From: Pseudomonas viridiflava
Lineage (GTDB): Bacteria; Pseudomonadota; Gammaproteobacteria; Pseudomonadales; Pseudomonadaceae
Length of the DNA: 64,000 bases
Assembly (NCBI RefSeq): GCF_900573885.1
Contig: NZ_UPSE01000346.1
Span: 1 to 64,000, forward strand
Direction of reading: 5' to 3'
Shown here: in pieces, positions 16,679 to 25,501 of the stretch
How positions within the stretch are numbered: position 1 is the first letter of the stretch
Layout: each line of letters begins with the position of its first letter
Position numbers and translations under genes: made by a program
Notes under the pieces: model-generated
Told to the model about the DNA's origin: nothing
Database searches by the model: none
What the model saw: the letters and a program-made list of their open reading frames with translations, nothing else

Positions 16679-18802
16679 GTGGCAATAGATCGCGCACAAC
16701 TGATCGGGGATTTTCGGGGCAACCTGGCGGGGTTGCGTCAGGGCAATATCGGCATTCCGCTGTTGCTGGTGGTCATGCTCGGTATGGTCATGCTGCCGGT
16801 GCCGCCGTTCATTCTGGACGTGCTGTTTACCTTCAGCCTGGCGCTCGCCATCGTCGTGCTGCTGGTGGCGATTTACGCCTTGCGACCGCTGGACTTTGCC
16901 GTATTTCCGACCATTCTGCTGGCCGCCACGCTGCTGCGGCTGGGGCTCAACGTGGCCTCGACCCGCGTTGTATTGCTGCACGGTCAGGAAGGCCACGACG
17001 CTGCCGGTAAGGTGATTCAGGCCTTCGGTGAGGTGGTGATCGGCGGTAACTACGTAGTCGGTATCGTGGTGTTCGCGATTTTGATGATCATCAACTTCGT
17101 CGTAGTGACCAAGGGTGCCGGCCGTATCTCCGAGGTGAGCGCGCGCTTCACCCTCGACGCCATGCCCGGCAAACAAATGGCGATTGACGCCGACCTCAAC
17201 GCCGGCCTGATCGATCAGGCGCAAGCCAAGCTGCGCCGTAGCGAAGTGTCGCAAGAGGCCGACTTCTACGGCTCCATGGACGGTGCGAGCAAGTTCGTAC
17301 GCGGTGACGCCGTTGCCGGTCTGCTGATTCTGTTTATCAACCTGATCGGCGGCATGGCTATCGGTATCGTTCAGCACGATCTGAGTTTCGGCGACGCCGG
17401 CCGCATCTACACCTTGCTGACTATCGGTGACGGTCTGGTGGCGCAGATTCCATCGCTGCTGCTGTCTACCGCCGCGGCGATCATGGTGACCCGTGTATCC
17501 AGTTCTGAAGACATGGGCCAGCAAGTTACCCGGCAAATGTTCGCCTCGCCGAAAGCCTTGGGCGTGGCGGCCGGCCTGATCATCGCCATGGGCCTGGTGC
17601 CCGGCATGCCGCATTTCTCGTTCCTCAGCTTCGGCGCGGTTGCCGCAGCCGGTGCGTACTGGATTGCCAACAAACAACGCAAAGAGAAAGTCGCCGAAGT
17701 GGCCGAGGTTCAGCGTCAACAAGAGCTGCTGCCGGCTCAGCGCGCACAAGAAGTTAAGGAACTCGGCTGGGACGACGTAACGCCAGTGGACATGGTGGGC
17801 CTGGAAGTGGGCTATCGCCTGATTCCGCTGGTGGACCGTAACCAGGGTGGTCAGTTGCTGGCGCGGATCAAGGGCGTGCGCAAAAAACTCTCGCAAGAGA
17901 TGGGCTTCCTGATGCCCTCGGTACACATTCGCGACAACCTCGATCTGCAGCCCAACGCCTACCGTTTGACGCTTATGGGCGTGAGTCTGGCGGAAGCCGA
18001 GATTTACCCCGACCGTGAGCTGGCAATCAACCCGGGCCAGGTATTCGGCACCCTCAATGGCGTGGCCGCCAAAGATCCGGCGTTCGGTCTGGAGGCGGTG
18101 TGGATCGATCAGTTCCAGCGCGATCAGGCGCAGTCCCTGGGTTACACCGTGGTAGACGCCAGCACCGTGGTCGCCACGCACCTTAACCAAGTGCTGCACA
18201 AACACGCCCATGAACTGCTCGGCCACGAGGAAGTGCAGCAGCTGCTGCAATTGCTGGCCAAAGGCTCGCCGAAACTGGCTGAAGAACTGGTGCCGGGCGT
18301 GGTGTCGCTGTCGACCCTGCTCAAGGTGCTGCAGTCGTTGCTGCAAGAGCAGGTACCGGTGCGGGATATCCGTTCCATTGCCGAAGCCATCAGCAACGTG
18401 AAGAGTCAAGATCCCGCCGCCATGGTGGCCGCGGTGCGCGTCGCGCTGTCGCGCTCAATCGTGCAAGGCATTGTGGGACTAGAGCCGGAGCTGCCTGTGA
18501 TCACCCTGGAACCAAGGTTGGAACAGATATTGCTCAATAGCCTACAGAAGGCCGGTCAAGGCTCCGAGGATGGCATTCTCCTGGAGCCAAGCATGGCCGA
18601 GAAGCTGCAGCGTTCCCTGGTGGACGCCGCGCAACGCCAGGAAATGCTCGGCAAACCAGCGATTCTGCTGGTAGCCGGTCCGGTTCGGGCGATGCTCTCG
18701 CGGTTCGCACGGTTGGCAGTACCGACCATGCACGTGTTGGCGTACCAGGAAATCCCAGACAACAAGCAGGTCACCATCGTTGCCACGGTGGGTCAGAACT
18801 GA
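16679..18802 (+). CDS. flhA: Flagellar export apparatus protein FlhA
   Basis: 707-residue export-gate protein with about eight N-terminal membrane segments (to about residue 315) and a large cytoplasmic domain that forms a nonameric ring receiving chaperone-substrate complexes. FHIPEP-family motifs include ALRPLDFAVFPTILL, TRVVLLHGQEG and GRISEVSARFTLDAMPGKQM. I chose GTG at 16679 (VAIDRAQLIG): AGGA lies 8 bases upstream and the protein then begins as in other Pseudomonas. ATG at 16661 would add six residues and lacks a ribosome site. Confidence 0.95.
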   Translation: MAIDRAQLIGDFRGNLAGLRQGNIGIPLLLVVMLGMVMLPVPPFILDVLFTFSLALAIVVLLVAIYALRPLDFAVFPTILLAATLLRLGLNVASTRVVLLHGQEGHDAAGKVIQAFGEVVIGGNYVVGIVVFAILMIINFVVVTKGAGRISEVSARFTLDAMPGKQMAIDADLNAGLIDQAQAKLRRSEVSQEADFYGSMDGASKFVRGDAVAGLLILFINLIGGMAIGIVQHDLSFGDAGRIYTLLTIGDGLVAQIPSLLLSTAAAIMVTRVSSSEDMGQQVTRQMFASPKALGVAAGLIIAMGLVPGMPHFSFLSFGAVAAAGAYWIANKQRKEKVAEVAEVQRQQELLPAQRAQEVKELGWDDVTPVDMVGLEVGYRLIPLVDRNQGGQLLARIKGVRKKLSQEMGFLMPSVHIRDNLDLQPNAYRLTLMGVSLAEAEIYPDRELAINPGQVFGTLNGVAAKDPAFGLEAVWIDQFQRDQAQSLGYTVVDASTVVATHLNQVLHKHAHELLGHEEVQQLLQLLAKGSPKLAEELVPGVVSLSTLLKVLQSLLQEQVPVRDIRSIAEAISNVKSQDPAAMVAAVRVALSRSIVQGIVGLEPELPVITLEPRLEQILLNSLQKAGQGSEDGILLEPSMAEKLQRSLVDAAQRQEMLGKPAILLVAGPVRAMLSRFARLAVPTMHVLAYQEIPDNKQVTIVATVGQN

Positions 18803-18817
18803 ACTGAGGCTTAGGTC

Positions 18818-20149
18818 ATGCAAGTTAAACGCTTTTTCGCCGCCGATATGCGTCAAGTCATGAAGTTGGTTCGCGATGAGCTGGGCGCCGATGCGTCCAT
18901 CATCGGCACGCGCCGTGTCGCCGGAGGCGTGGAACTGACCGCAGCCCTGGACTACCAGGCGCCGGTGATGCCTGCCCGCCAGCCGAACCCTGAGCTTGAG
19001 AACGAGCTGCGTCGCACGCAGTCGATGCTGGTGTCGGCGCAAGCCGATCTGGCCACGCGTGTGGCTGGCGAAAAGATGAAAGACGGCCAGTTGTTCGCCA
19101 ACGAATCGATCGTTGCGCCCGAGCTGCCGGCCTCGTTCGTGCGCCCTGAGCGTCCGAAGCCTGCCGCTGCTCCTGCACCGGAACCGGCGAAGGCGGTGGC
19201 AACCGACCAACGCAGCCTCGACGCCATGCGGTTTGAATTGAACGGCCTGCGCGAATTGATCGAAGTGCAACTGGGCTCCATGGCCTGGGGTCAGATGCAA
19301 AGCCGTCGTCCTCAGCAGGCTGCGCTGTGGCGTCGTCTGCAACGCATGGGTTTGCCGGCGGAATTGTCCCGCGTGCTGCTGGAGCGCGTATCGGCAGTGC
19401 CTGAGCAACGTCAGGCCTGGCGCATGATTCTTGCCCACCTGGCCCACGCGATCAAAACGCCAAAGGTCGAGCCGCTGGAAGAGGGCGGTGTTATCGCGCT
19501 GGTCGGGCCGGCTGGAATGGGCAAAACCACTACACTGGCAAAAATGGCCGCGCGTTATGTTCTGAAATACGGCGCGCAGCACGTGGCGCTGGTGAGCATG
19601 GACAGCTACCGCATCGGTGCCCAGGAACAACTGAAAACGCTGGGCCGCATTCTCAACGTGTCGGTCACGCAAGTGGACCCCGGCACCTCGCTGACCCAAG
19701 CGCTGGAACCATTGGCGCGCAAGCGTGTGGTGCTGATCGATACCGCCGGCTTGCCGGGCAACGATCCGGCGCTGCACATGCAGTTGGAAACCTTGGCCGG
19801 TCGCGGGGTCAAATCGAGAAATTATCTGGTGCTGGCTGCTACCAGCCAGAGCCAAGTGCTCAAGGCGGCCTACCATAGCTATAAGCGTTGCGGTCTGACT
19901 GGCTGTATCCTTACCAAGGCCGATGAAGCGACCAGTTTGGGCGAGGTTTTAAGTCTGGCTATAAGCCAGCATCTACCGGTAGCCTATCTGGCAGACGGTC
20001 CGCGTATTCCGGATGACCTGCACGTACCACGCAGTCATCAGTTGGTAAGCCGGGCAGTGAGCTTGCAGGCGCCGCAGGAGCCAAGTGAAGACGCCATGGC
20101 CGATATGTTCGCCGGGCTGTACCAGAACCCGGCGCGTCGCGCAGGCTGA
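18818..20149 (+). CDS. flhF: Flagellar placement GTPase FlhF
   Basis: 443-residue SRP-type GTPase that places the flagellum at the pole. It has a basic N-terminal region (MQVKRFFAADMRQVMKLVRD), an Ala/Pro linker near residues 105-130, an N domain, and the G domain with P-loop GPAGMGKTT at residues 230-238, the DSYRIGAQEQLKTLG motif, DTAG and TKADE (guanine specificity). It sits 15 bases after flhA and before its antagonist fleN. Confidence 0.96.
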   Translation: MQVKRFFAADMRQVMKLVRDELGADASIIGTRRVAGGVELTAALDYQAPVMPARQPNPELENELRRTQSMLVSAQADLATRVAGEKMKDGQLFANESIVAPELPASFVRPERPKPAAAPAPEPAKAVATDQRSLDAMRFELNGLRELIEVQLGSMAWGQMQSRRPQQAALWRRLQRMGLPAELSRVLLERVSAVPEQRQAWRMILAHLAHAIKTPKVEPLEEGGVIALVGPAGMGKTTTLAKMAARYVLKYGAQHVALVSMDSYRIGAQEQLKTLGRILNVSVTQVDPGTSLTQALEPLARKRVVLIDTAGLPGNDPALHMQLETLAGRGVKSRNYLVLAATSQSQVLKAAYHSYKRCGLTGCILTKADEATSLGEVLSLAISQHLPVAYLADGPRIPDDLHVPRSHQLVSRAVSLQAPQEPSEDAMADMFAGLYQNPARRAG

Positions 20150-20252
20150 TTCGCTGTAGAGCAAGGCAGTACGAGAATTCAACCGTTCAGGAACAGCCTG
20201 AACGTAATCAGCCAAGTGGCCTCAGTCGAGCTAGACAAGGTGTGTGGATAAC

Positions 20253-21083
20253 ATGGGTATGCATCCCGTACAGGTGATCGCGGTGACCGGCGGCAAGGGT
20301 GGCGTCGGCAAGACCAATGTATCGGTCAATCTTTCCCTGGCCCTGGCTGACCTCGGTCGGCGAGTGATGCTGATGGATGCCGACCTGGGCCTGGCCAACG
20401 TCGACGTGCTGCTGGGGCTTTCAGCCAAGCGCACCCTGGCCGATGTCATCAGCGGCGAATGCGAACTGCGCGACGTGCTGCTGCAAGGGCCGGGCGGTAT
20501 TCGCATTGTGCCCGCAGCGTCGGGCACACAAAGCATGGTGCAACTCACGCCCATGCAGCACGCTGGCCTGATCCAGGCGTTCAGCGATATCAGTGACAAC
20601 CTCGATGTACTGGTGATCGACACCGCTGCCGGCATTGGCGATGCGGTGGTGAGCTTTGTGCGTGCGGCCCAGGAAGTGATTGTGGTGGTGTGCGATGAGC
20701 CCACCTCCATTACCGACGCCTACGCCCTGATCAAACTGCTGAACCGCGACCACGGCATGAGCCGTTTCCGTGTGCTGGCCAATATGGCGCACAGTCCACA
20801 GGAAGGTCGCAACCTGTTTGCTAAGCTGACCAAGGTGACTGATCGTTTCCTCGATGTCGCCCTGCAATACGTCGGCGCCGTGCCTTACGACGAGTCGGTA
20901 CGCAAGGCGGTACAGAAGCAACGCGCAGTTTATGAGGCCTTCCCTCGCTCCAAGTGCGCGCTGGCGTTCAAAGCCATTGCGCAGAAGGTCGACACCTGGC
21001 CGTTACCAGCCAATCCACGCGGGCACTTGGAGTTCTTCGTGGAGCGTCTGGTTCAGCAACCGCTTGCTGATACGGCCGTATGA
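20253..21083 (+). CDS. fleN: Flagellar number regulator FleN (FlhG)
   Basis: 276-residue MinD/ParA-like ATPase. It limits flagellar number, in P. aeruginosa by antagonising FleQ. The deviant Walker A is GGKGGVGKTNVS near the N-terminus, with MDADLGLANVDVLLGL and VIDTAAGIG after it. Starts are ambiguous: GTG at 20244, ATG at 20253 or ATG at 20259. AAGG ends at 20240; I prefer 20253 (MGMHPVQVIAV) by analogy to relatives. The stop overlaps the fliA start by 4 bases. Confidence 0.95.
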   Translation: MGMHPVQVIAVTGGKGGVGKTNVSVNLSLALADLGRRVMLMDADLGLANVDVLLGLSAKRTLADVISGECELRDVLLQGPGGIRIVPAASGTQSMVQLTPMQHAGLIQAFSDISDNLDVLVIDTAAGIGDAVVSFVRAAQEVIVVVCDEPTSITDAYALIKLLNRDHGMSRFRVLANMAHSPQEGRNLFAKLTKVTDRFLDVALQYVGAVPYDESVRKAVQKQRAVYEAFPRSKCALAFKAIAQKVDTWPLPANPRGHLEFFVERLVQQPLADTAV

Positions 21084-21826
21084 CATCAGGCAATGGGCTT
21101 CGTATGTATAGCAAGGCACAGGCGCAGGACTCCCAGCACCAGTTGATCGAGCGTTACGCACCACTGGTCAAACGCATCGCCTACCACTTGCTGGCACGTC
21201 TGCCGGCAAGCGTGCAGGTGGAAGATCTGATCCAGGCCGGCATGATCGGCCTGCTTGAAGCCTCGAAAAAATACGACTCCAGCAAAGGCGCAAGTTTTGA
21301 AACTTTCGCCGGCATTCGCATTCGGGGATCTATGCTGGATGAAGTGCGCAAGGGCGACTGGGCACCGCGTTCGGTGCACCGCAACAGTCGCATGGTCAGT
21401 GACGCAATTAGAAAAATTGAAGCCCGAACGGGCAGAGACGCTAAAGATCAAGAAGTTGCGGCCGAACTCCAATTGAGTCTCGAGGATTACTACGGCATTC
21501 TTGGCGACACTTTGGGCAGCCGCTTGTTCAGTTTCGACGACCTTCTTCAGGACGGCGAGCACACAGGTCTGCGTGAAGACGCTGGCATTACCCACTTCGA
21601 GCCTTCGCGCGATCTGGAAGATGAACGCTTCCAATCGGCATTGGCGGCGGCCATCTCTGGACTGCCTGAACGTGAACAGTTGGTGTTGTCGCTGTATTAC
21701 GACGAAGAACTGAATCTCAAGGAAATTGGCGAAGTGCTGGGGGTCAGCGAATCGCGGGTCAGCCAGTTGCATAGCCAGTGTGCCGCTCGTTTGCGTGCAC
21801 GCTTGAGCGAGTGGCGCGCTAGCTGA
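21080..21826 (+). CDS. fliA: RNA polymerase sigma factor FliA (sigma-28)
   Basis: 248-residue flagellar sigma factor for late genes (flagellin, chemotaxis, stators). Region 2 includes YHLLARLPASVQVEDLIQAG and IRIRGSMLDEVRKGDWAPRS; region 4 includes LPEREQLVLSLYYDEELNLK and the helix-turn-helix IGEVLGVSESRVSQLHSQ. The start overlaps the fleN stop as ATGA. FlgM, its anti-sigma factor, is not in the window. Confidence 0.97.
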   Translation: MTSGNGLRMYSKAQAQDSQHQLIERYAPLVKRIAYHLLARLPASVQVEDLIQAGMIGLLEASKKYDSSKGASFETFAGIRIRGSMLDEVRKGDWAPRSVHRNSRMVSDAIRKIEARTGRDAKDQEVAAELQLSLEDYYGILGDTLGSRLFSFDDLLQDGEHTGLREDAGITHFEPSRDLEDERFQSALAAAISGLPEREQLVLSLYYDEELNLKEIGEVLGVSESRVSQLHSQCAARLRARLSEWRAS

Positions 21827-21854
21827 GCGGCACTGCCAGTTTCTCGATTCAACG

Positions 21855-21880
21855 CGCATCCAGGTGCTGGGTGCGTTTAG
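21855..21880 (+). terminator. Possible weak terminator between fliA and cheY
   Basis: CGCATCCA (21855-21862) can pair with TGGGTGCG (21868-21875) including one G-T pair around a 5-base loop, followed by only TTT. The short T-run makes it weak, and read-through into cheY is likely. Confidence 0.35.
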
Positions 21881-21898
21881 GACTGTACGGAGGTCGAC

Positions 21899-22285
21899 TT
21901 GGACAAAAACATGAAAATCCTCATCGTTGACGACTTCTCAACGATGCGACGGATCATCAAGAACCTCTTGCGTGACTTGGGATTCACCAACACCGCTGAG
22001 GCTGATGACGGAACCACCGCTCTACCCATGCTGCATAGCGGCAGCTTCGATTTTCTCGTCACTGACTGGAACATGCCGGGTATGACCGGTATCGACCTGT
22101 TGCGTGCGGTTCGCGCCGATGACCGTCTCAAGCACCTTCCGGTGTTGATGGTGACTGCCGAAGCCAAGCGCGATCAAATTATCGAAGCAGCGCAGGCCGG
22201 GGTGAATGGCTACGTAGTAAAGCCGTTCACAGCTCAAGTGCTGAAAGAGAAGATCGAAAAAATCTTCGAGCGTGTTAACGGCTGA
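21899..22285 (+). CDS. cheY: Chemotaxis response regulator CheY
   Basis: Single receiver domain that, when phosphorylated by CheA, binds FliM and changes motor rotation. The phospho-acceptor Asp is in [11 protein letters not shown]; the switch Thr and Lys lie in [10 protein letters not shown] and VVKPFTA. There are two possible starts: TTG at 21899 (128 residues), well placed 5 bases after GGAGG, or ATG at 21911 ([10 protein letters not shown], 124 residues), the usual N-terminus but 17 bases from GGAGG. The ribosome site favours TTG. Confidence 0.95.
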   Translation: MDKNMKILIVDDFSTMRRIIKNLLRDLGFTNTAEADDGTTALPMLHSGSFDFLVTDWNMPGMTGIDLLRAVRADDRLKHLPVLMVTAEAKRDQIIEAAQAGVNGYVVKPFTAQVLKEKIEKIFERVNG

Positions 22286-22304
22286 TCCCGGCCGTGGGGG
22301 CATT

Positions 22305-23093
22305 ATGGCGCACGACGATCTACCCATGGGCGACCTCGAGTCGTCCCTAAAATCCAATGCCCGCGAGCTGGTTGATAGCCTTGAAAAAGGTAATTTCGGC
22401 GAAGCGGTGCAGCTCATTCATGAGCTCAACAAAGTGCGTGATCGTGGTCTCTACCACGAAGTGGGAAAACTGACGCGTGAGCTGCACAACGCCATCGTCA
22501 ACTTCCAGCTTGACCCACGCATGCCACACGCCAAGGAAGTGTCGCAAATCACCGACGCCACCGAACGCCTGAACTATGTCGTGACGATGACCGAGAAAGC
22601 GGCCAATCGCACCATGGATCTGGTGGAGCAGAGTGCGCCGCTGGTTAACGACCTCAACGACGAAGCCACTGCGCTGGGCGCCGACTGGGGCCGCTTCATG
22701 CGCCGCGAGCTGGGGGCCGAAGCCTTCCGCGAATTGGCCAAACGCATCGAACTGTTTCTCGCCCGTAGCGAACGTGACAGCAGCAAATTGTCGGGTCATC
22801 TGAACGACATTCTGCTCGCTCAGGATTACCAGGACCTTACCGGTCAGGTGATCAAACGCGTTACGCAACTGGTTACCGAAGTGGAAAGCAACCTGCTGAA
22901 ACTGGTGCTCATGGCCAGCCAGGTAGACCGTTTCGCTGGTATCGAGCACGACCATGCCGTGCTGCGCGCCGAGCAAGAACAACAAAAAGAGCCTTCTCAC
23001 GGTGAAGGTCCGCAGATTCATGCCGATAAGCGTGAAGACGTCGCTTCCAATCAGGACGACGTTGACGATCTGCTATCCAGTCTAGGGTTCTAG
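22305..23093 (+). CDS. cheZ: CheY-P phosphatase CheZ
   Basis: 262-residue dimeric four-helix-bundle phosphatase. The catalytic region reads LNDILLAQDYQDLTGQVIKR (Asp/Gln of the DxxxQ motif). The C-terminus DDVDDLLSSLGF is the CheY-binding peptide. ATG at 22305 follows GTGGGGG at the right spacing, so I rejected a start at 22272 that overlaps cheY. Confidence 0.95.
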   Translation: MAHDDLPMGDLESSLKSNARELVDSLEKGNFGEAVQLIHELNKVRDRGLYHEVGKLTRELHNAIVNFQLDPRMPHAKEVSQITDATERLNYVVTMTEKAANRTMDLVEQSAPLVNDLNDEATALGADWGRFMRRELGAEAFRELAKRIELFLARSERDSSKLSGHLNDILLAQDYQDLTGQVIKRVTQLVTEVESNLLKLVLMASQVDRFAGIEHDHAVLRAEQEQQKEPSHGEGPQIHADKREDVASNQDDVDDLLSSLGF

Positions 23094-23104
23094 GGAGCAC
23101 ACAG

Positions 23105-25369
23105 ATGAGCTTCGGCGCCGATGAAGAAATCCTCCAGGACTTCCTGGTAGAGGCCGGCGAAATTCTTGAGCAGTTATCGGAACAATTGGTCGAGCTGGAA
23201 AGCCGCCCGGATGATTCCAATCTGCTCAATGCTATTTTCCGCGGATTCCATACCGTCAAAGGTGGCGCCGGCTTCCTCCAGCTCAATGAGCTGGTGGAGT
23301 GCTGCCACATTGCCGAGAACGTGTTCGACATCCTGCGCAAGGGTGAGCGTCGCGTTGACTCGGAATTGATGGACGTCGTTCTCGAAGCTCTTGATGCCGT
23401 CAATGGCATGTTTTCTGAAGTGCGCGAACGCACCACGCCGACACCGGCCACGCCGGAACTGTTGGCCGCGCTCGCGCGGTTGGCCGAGCCGCAAACCGCC
23501 GCCGAGTTGGCCGGCGCCAGCGCTGAGCCGGCTGCTGCCGAAGAACCAGAAGCGGAAATTGCCGAAGCACCTGCAGCCGCAGAGCAGTCGGGCGACATTA
23601 CCGACAGCGAATTCGAGCAGTTGCTCGACGCGCTGCACGATGAGCCCAAAGCGGCTGCGCCTGCGCCCAGCGGCGATGAAATTACCGACGACGAATTCGA
23701 ATCGCTGCTCGACCAGTTGCACGGCAAGGGTCAGTTCGCCGCTGCCCCGGCCGCGCCCGCTGCGCCGGTCAGCGCGCCGCCTGCCAGCGCAGCTCCTGCG
23801 GCTGCCGGCGGTGGCGATGAAATTACGGACGACGAGTTCGAAGCGCTGCTGGATCAGTTGCACGGCAAAGGCAAGTTTGTCGAACCCGCTGTCCCGGCTG
23901 CGCCTGCGCCTGCTGCACCGGTAGCTGCCGCTGCACCTGCGGCCGGCGGCAACGGTGACAACATCACCGACGACGAATTCGAAGCCTTGCTCGACCAGTT
24001 GCACGGTGAAGGCAAGTTCGTTGAACCGGCTGCCCTGGCACCCTTGCCGGCCGCTGCTGCGCCCGCCAAAGCGGCGGCTCCGGCTGCCAAGCCCGCAGCG
24101 AAACCAGAGCCTGCGAAGCCGGCAGCAGCCAAACCTGCTGCTGCGCCAGCCCCGGCGCCAGCGGCTGCCGCTGCTGCTGAAAAAGCCGGCCCGGCTGCCG
24201 AAGCTGAAACCACCGTGCGCGTCGACACCGCGCGGCTGGACGAAATCATGAACATGGTCGGCGAGTTGGTGCTGGTGCGTAACCGTCTGGTGCGCCTGGG
24301 GCTCAACAGCGGCGACGAGAACATGTCCAAGGCCGTGTCCAACCTCGATGTGGTGACGGCGGATCTGCAAACCGCGGTGATGAAAACCCGCATGCAGCCC
24401 ATCAAGAAAGTCTTCGGTCGCTTCCCGCGTCTGGTTCGCGATCTGGCTCGCAGCCTGAAAAAAGAAATCAACCTGGAACTGGTCGGCGAAGAAACCGACC
24501 TCGACAAGAACCTGGTTGAGGCACTGGCCGACCCGTTGGTTCACTTGGTGCGCAACTCGGTGGACCACGGTATCGAGTCGCCGGAAAAACGCGAAGCCGC
24601 CGGCAAAAGCCGCGGCGGCAAAATCGTGCTGTCGGCGCAGCAAGAGGGCGATCACATCCTGCTGTCGATTTCTGACGACGGCAACGGCATGGACCCCGAC
24701 GTACTGCGCGCCAAAGCGGTGGAGAAGGGCGTGCTCGACAAAGACGCCGCCGACCGTCTCAGCGAAGCCGAATGCTACAACCTGATTTTCGCCCCGGGTT
24801 TCTCGACCAAAACCGAGATCTCCGACGTGTCCGGCCGTGGCGTGGGCATGGACGTGGTGAAAACCAAGATTTCCCAGCTCAACGGCATCATCAACATCTA
24901 CTCGGCCAAGGGCCAGGGCACCAAGATCGTCATCAAGGTGCCGCTGACCTTGGCGATCATGCCGACCTTGATGGTCATGCTCGGCAACCAGGCGTTTGCG
25001 TTCCCGCTGGTTAACGTCAACGAAATCTTCCACCTCGACCTGTCGCGCACCAACGTCGTCGACGGTCAGGAAGTGGTGATTGTGCGGGACAAAGCCTTGC
25101 CGCTGTTCTACCTCAAGCGCTGGCTCATCAGCAGCGCCCAGCACGAAGAGCAGCACGAAGGCCATGTGGTGATTCTGTCGGTGGGCACGCAGCGTATCGG
25201 CTTTGTCGTCGATCAGTTGGTGGGCCAGGAAGAAGTCGTGATCAAGCCGCTGGGCAAGATGCTCCAAGGCACTCCGGGAATGTCCGGGGCCACCATTACA
25301 GGTGACGGGCGCATTGCCCTGATTCTGGATGTGCCGAGCATGCTCAAGCGTTACGCACGCCGCCTCTGA
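23105..25369 (+). CDS. cheA: Chemotaxis histidine kinase CheA
   Basis: 754 residues. The P1 Hpt domain (residues 1-105) has phospho-accepting His49 (GFHTVKGGAG). No classical P2 is recognisable; instead residues 110-365 form an Ala/Pro/Glu linker carrying four copies of ITDxEFExLLDxLH (start near 165, 193, 240 and 287). P3 dimerisation begins at about 375 (RLDEIMNMVGELV), P4 follows with HLVRNSVDHG, DDGNGMD and GRGVGMDVV, and P5 is the CheW-like C-terminus. All kinase motifs are present. A 132-base gap with a hairpin separates it from cheB. Confidence 0.97.
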   Translation: MSFGADEEILQDFLVEAGEILEQLSEQLVELESRPDDSNLLNAIFRGFHTVKGGAGFLQLNELVECCHIAENVFDILRKGERRVDSELMDVVLEALDAVNGMFSEVRERTTPTPATPELLAALARLAEPQTAAELAGASAEPAAAEEPEAEIAEAPAAAEQSGDITDSEFEQLLDALHDEPKAAAPAPSGDEITDDEFESLLDQLHGKGQFAAAPAAPAAPVSAPPASAAPAAAGGGDEITDDEFEALLDQLHGKGKFVEPAVPAAPAPAAPVAAAAPAAGGNGDNITDDEFEALLDQLHGEGKFVEPAALAPLPAAAAPAKAAAPAAKPAAKPEPAKPAAAKPAAAPAPAPAAAAAAEKAGPAAEAETTVRVDTARLDEIMNMVGELVLVRNRLVRLGLNSGDENMSKAVSNLDVVTADLQTAVMKTRMQPIKKVFGRFPRLVRDLARSLKKEINLELVGEETDLDKNLVEALADPLVHLVRNSVDHGIESPEKREAAGKSRGGKIVLSAQQEGDHILLSISDDGNGMDPDVLRAKAVEKGVLDKDAADRLSEAECYNLIFAPGFSTKTEISDVSGRGVGMDVVKTKISQLNGIINIYSAKGQGTKIVIKVPLTLAIMPTLMVMLGNQAFAFPLVNVNEIFHLDLSRTNVVDGQEVVIVRDKALPLFYLKRWLISSAQHEEQHEGHVVILSVGTQRIGFVVDQLVGQEEVVIKPLGKMLQGTPGMSGATITGDGRIALILDVPSMLKRYARRL

Positions 25370-25400
25370 TGCGGTGTGTCACTCAGCGTAGATAGGGCAA

Positions 25401-25436
25401 GGAGCGTGGCATTTACGGGACGTAAATAAGCGCTCC
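25401..25436 (+). promoter_or_regulatory. Two-part stem-loop with GGA loop between cheA and cheB
   Basis: Outer stem GGAGCG (25401-25406) pairs with CGCTCC (25431-25436); inner stem ATTTACG (25411-25417) pairs with CGTAAAT (25421-25427), leaving GGA as the apical loop. TACGGGACGT resembles the RsmA/CsrA consensus UACARGGAUGU. The cheB ribosome site AAAGGAGCGG lies about 55 bases downstream and also contains GGA. A role in RsmA control is inferred only. Confidence 0.5.
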
Positions 25437-25501
25437 GCCTGCTTGCGCAGCACCAAGCGCGACGGCCCAACCGGGCCTCGGGCGGGTTCAAAGGAGCGGT
25501 T

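Noticed and set aside
21827..21898. Sigma-28 (FliA) promoter before cheY
   Set aside because: No match to TAAAG or GCCGATAA at proper spacing was found in the gap.
23174..25267. 697-codon minus-strand open frame opposite cheA
   Set aside because: Composition-driven antisense frame; the plus strand encodes all CheA domains.
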